Assembly (NCBI GenBank): GCA_021129895.1
Contig: JAJOKL010000160.1
Location: 1 to 6,542, forward strand
Length of the DNA: 6,542 nucleotides
Direction: 5' to 3'
DNA from: Candidatus Bipolaricaulota bacterium
Lineage (GTDB): Bacteria > Bipolaricaulota > Bipolaricaulia > Bipolaricaulales > Bipolaricaulaceae
In this document: positions 5,150 to 6,542 of the stretch, piece by piece
Numbering within the stretch: position 1 is the first letter of the stretch
Layout: each line of letters begins with the position of its first letter
Notes under the pieces: model-generated
Told to the model about the DNA's origin: nothing
What the model saw: the letters and a program-made list of their open reading frames with translations, nothing else
Database searches by the model: none
Program-made: the position numbers and the translations under genes

Positions 5150-6046
5150 TTATGGCCCAGCTTTCCCCGGTTCCACACCCGGACCGCGGGCGGCCAGTAT
5201 CACCCCGGCGATAGCCACCACCCCGCCCACCAGGGATGGCCAAGTGGGCACCTCCCCCAGCCACCCCCAGGCGATCCCGATGGCCAGCACCGGGTTGAGG
5301 TAGAGGAAGCTGGACAGGCGCGAGGCAGAGAGCACGGTCAGGCAGTACACCCACAGCACGTAGGCGAGTCCGGCAGGGAACACCCCCAGGTACACCGCTG
5401 CGGCGATGGCCGCGGGCGGGGCGTGTGGCAGCGTCTTAAGGAGGCCGGGGAGGAAGACGAGCAAAGGGATGGTCCCGGCCCACACGAAATAGGTGGTGAA
5501 CGCCAGGGGCGGATACCGGACGATGTAGCGTTTCTGGAGCACGGTGTACAGGCTGGCGGAGATGGCCGCTCCCAAGATCACCAGCGCCCGGGGCTCCAAC
5601 CGCACCCCGCCCCCTTCCCCCAGGGAGATCAACGCCACCCCCACAAGGCCGAGCCCAATCCCCAGCCAACCGAGCGGGGGCAGCCTCTCCCCCAACACGA
5701 ACGTGGCGAGCAGGGCGGTGAACATGGGGGCGGAGGCGATGAGCAGGCTGGCCGCCCCGGCGGTCACCACCACCTCCCCGTAGTTGAGCGCCAGGTGATA
5801 GAAAGTGATGCCCGTGAGCCCCAGCAGGAAGAGGACCGGGAGGTCGCGCCGGCGGGGTAGCGGGGCCCGGCGGGCCACGGTGATGCCCCCCAACGTGGCC
5901 GAGGCCACCAGGAACCGGAGCAGGGCCAGCTCCCCAGGCGGAAAAGCCAAAAGGGCGGCCCGGATGGCGGCGAAGGCCGACGCCCACAGGAGCAGCATCA
6001 CCGCCACCGCCGCCCAAACCCGCCACCCCAAGCCCTGGCCGTTCAT
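5150..6046 (-). CDS. EamA-family (DMT superfamily) transporter
   Basis: This 298-residue integral membrane protein has the usual length and tandem-repeat plan of ten-helix EamA/RhaT-type transporters. The first half includes AVMLLLWASAFAAIRAAL (about 14-31), the RFLVAS helix, and ITFYHLALNYGEVVVTAGAA, where family members often have YxxxxYxxxxxxAxxAS. The second half begins near residue 150 and repeats the pattern, with SASLYTVLQKRY and SSFLYLNPVLAIGIAWGWLGE, the conserved P and GE of EamA repeat ends. Short charged loops and an Arg/Lys-bearing cytoplasmic stretch (about 59-68, RRAPLPRRRD) fit inner-membrane topology. Family members export or import amino acids, nucleosides or other metabolites; the substrate cannot be read here. 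ATG 6046 has no Shine-Dalgarno sequence, but a TATCAT hexamer ends 7 bases before it, suggesting a leaderless transcript. It is the first gene of the minus-strand block and lies 6 bases before the tRNA nucleotidyltransferase gene. Confidence 0.92.
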   Translation of the reverse strand: MNGQGLGWRVWAAVAVMLLLWASAFAAIRAALLAFPPGELALLRFLVASATLGGITVARRAPLPRRRDLPVLFLLGLTGITFYHLALNYGEVVVTAGAASLLIASAPMFTALLATFVLGERLPPLGWLGIGLGLVGVALISLGEGGGVRLEPRALVILGAAISASLYTVLQKRYIVRYPPLAFTTYFVWAGTIPLLVFLPGLLKTLPHAPPAAIAAAVYLGVFPAGLAYVLWVYCLTVLSASRLSSFLYLNPVLAIGIAWGWLGEVPTWPSLVGGVVAIAGVILAARGPGVEPGKAGP

Positions 6047-6053
6047 GGTGCGA

Positions 6054-6059
6054 ATGATA
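6054..6059 (-). promoter_or_regulatory. -10 element of the EamA transporter gene
   Basis: Read on the minus strand this is TATCAT (5 of 6 with the -10 consensus), followed by 7 bases and then ATG 6046. Transcription would begin at or next to the start codon, and no Shine-Dalgarno sequence is present. No good -35 stands at 16-18 bases upstream. The motif is visible; leaderless transcription is inferred. Confidence 0.45.
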
Positions 6060-6107
6060 CAGGCTCTCGTGGGAGGTCCTTGCCGGCGACCCCAGCTGCC
6101 ACGGGGT

Positions 6108-6113
6108 TAGAAT
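6108..6113 (+). promoter_or_regulatory. -10-like hexamer in the divergent intergenic region
   Basis: TAGAAT (5 of 6 with the -10 consensus) lies 6 bases before an ATG at 6120, which opens a 23-codon frame. No -35 is recognisable at the usual spacing. It could give a long transcript leading into the ACT gene, a leaderless small ORF, or be chance. Confidence 0.25.
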
Positions 6114-6119
6114 CCAGTC

Positions 6120-6191
6120 ATGCGGAAACCGGCTTGCATGCTAGGGGTGATGGCCCTTGTGGCCGAGGTGAGCAAGGTAAAGACTGGCTGA
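6120..6191 (+). CDS. doubtful 23-codon small ORF upstream of the ACT gene
   Basis: An ATG at 6120 opens a 23-codon frame ending in TGA at 6189-6191. It has no Shine-Dalgarno sequence, but a TAGAAT hexamer ends 6 bases before it, matching the leaderless arrangement seen at neighbouring starts. The predicted peptide (MRKPACMLGVMALVAEV...) has a short hydrophobic middle and matches nothing I recognise. There is no run of a single amino acid as in a classical attenuation leader. Its length is within what chance gives in GC-rich DNA. Confidence 0.15.
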   Translation: MRKPACMLGVMALVAEVSKVKTG

Positions 6192-6224
6192 CAGCCGACC
6201 TTCCGCCAACACCTCCTCAGGGTA

Positions 6225-6253
6225 TAGGCACCATGGGGCCTGAGGCTTATACT
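6225..6253 (+). promoter_or_regulatory. probable promoter of the ACT-domain gene
   Basis: TAGGCA (6225-6230, 4 of 6 with the -35 consensus), a 17-base spacer and TATACT (6248-6253, 5 of 6 with the -10 consensus) give a good sigma-70-type arrangement. The expected transcription start is near 6260, which is itself a GTG in frame with the ACT gene and 9 bases before its ATG at 6269. The message would therefore have either no leader or a leader of about 9 bases. Confidence 0.6.
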
Positions 6254-6268
6254 GCGGGGGTGGTGAAG

Positions 6269-6542
6269 ATGCCTGTCGCACGGTGTGTAAAGGAGCTCGT
6301 GGTCAGGACGGAAAACCGGGTGGGGCTCCTGAAGGAGATATCCCAGCTCCTCTCCGACATGGGCATCAACATCCAGGCCGTGCACGTGGAAGTCAGCGGG
6401 GAAGAAGCGGAGATCCATCTTCTCACAGACGCCCAGCTCTACGCCCGAGAGGCTCTCGCTGGGGCGGAACTGCCGGTGGAGGAGCGGGAGGCGGTGGCGG
6501 TGGAGCTTCCCAATCGACCTGGATTCTTGCGGAAGATAGCCG
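6269..6542 (+). CDS. ACT-domain protein, probably tandem ACT (partial, cut at the window end)
   Basis: The visible 91 residues show one ACT domain and the beginning of a second. The first (about 8-70) has KELVVRTENRVGLLKEISQLLSDMGINI, the conserved ligand-binding turn with G19 and the following helix, then IQAVHVEV. The second begins at about 76 with AVAVELPNRPGFLRKIA, again with the N-R-P-G turn. Tandem ACT proteins of about 130-150 residues are small amino-acid-binding regulators; if the second domain is followed by a stop, this is one. Fusion to a further domain beyond the window cannot be excluded. The ligand and target are unknown. ATG 6269 is used here, but in-frame GTG codons at 6260 and 6263 are possible, and 6260 coincides with the predicted transcription start. 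The gene is divergent from the transporter gene, with 222 bases between ATG codons. Confidence 0.85.
   Translation, partial: MPVARCVKELVVRTENRVGLLKEISQLLSDMGINIQAVHVEVSGEEAEIHLLTDAQLYAREALAGAELPVEEREAVAVELPNRPGFLRKIA

Noticed and set aside
5015..5860. Plus-strand open frame of 281 codons
   Set aside because: It overlaps the transporter and the start of the nucleotidyltransferase gene antisense; very His/Gln/Gly/Pro-rich and without a recognisable domain.
1..6542. tRNA, rRNA, CRISPR, transposon or phage elements
   Set aside because: No regularly spaced repeats, no T-loop motif, no transposase or integrase pattern and no terminal inverted repeats were found on either strand.

Overview
The window is GC-rich, tightly packed bacterial chromosome with no sign of mobile DNA, CRISPR, rRNA or tRNA genes. 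Six complete genes lie on the minus strand. One gene that runs off the right edge lies on the plus strand. The gene set is bacterial: a long-form ribosome hibernation factor, an HD-domain CCA-type tRNA nucleotidyltransferase, an FmdB-type zinc ribbon and a PP-loop thiouridine-synthase-like protein. High GC, Arg/Leu/Pro/Glu-rich proteins and little spacer DNA suggest a GC-rich, perhaps thermophilic lineage (for example Deinococcus-Thermus or a candidate phylum such as Bipolaricaulota). That assignment is a guess and the window does not settle it.

Layout in transcription order on the minus strand: EamA-family membrane transporter (6046-5150); 6 bases; tRNA nucleotidyltransferase (5143-3716); 83 bases; HerA/DUF87-type ATPase with coiled coil and probable winged helix (3632-2217); 45 bases holding a likely promoter; long HPF (2171-1653); 12 bases; degenerate PP-loop protein related to tRNA thiouridine synthases (1640-630); 190 bases rich in inverted repeats; FmdB zinc ribbon (439-212), whose stop codon sits in a perfect 26-bp palindrome. 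Bases 1-189 hold no gene I can support. On the other side of a 222-base divergent intergenic region, an ACT-domain protein starts at about 6269 and is cut by the window end.

The central genes share an RNA and translation theme: tRNA 3' end completion or repair, 100S ribosome hibernation, and possible tRNA thiolation. A HerA-like ATPase without its usual NurA partner lies among them. The transporter and the ACT protein look unrelated in function.

The most interesting points are: (1) -10-like hexamers 6-7 bases before start codons that lack Shine-Dalgarno sequences, suggesting leaderless transcripts; (2) loss of the PP-loop aspartate in the thiouridine-synthase-like protein although a CxxC and a third cysteine remain; (3) the unusual HerA-like architecture and Walker B motif; (4) overlapping, mutually exclusive hairpins before fmdB. 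None of these proves a new system.
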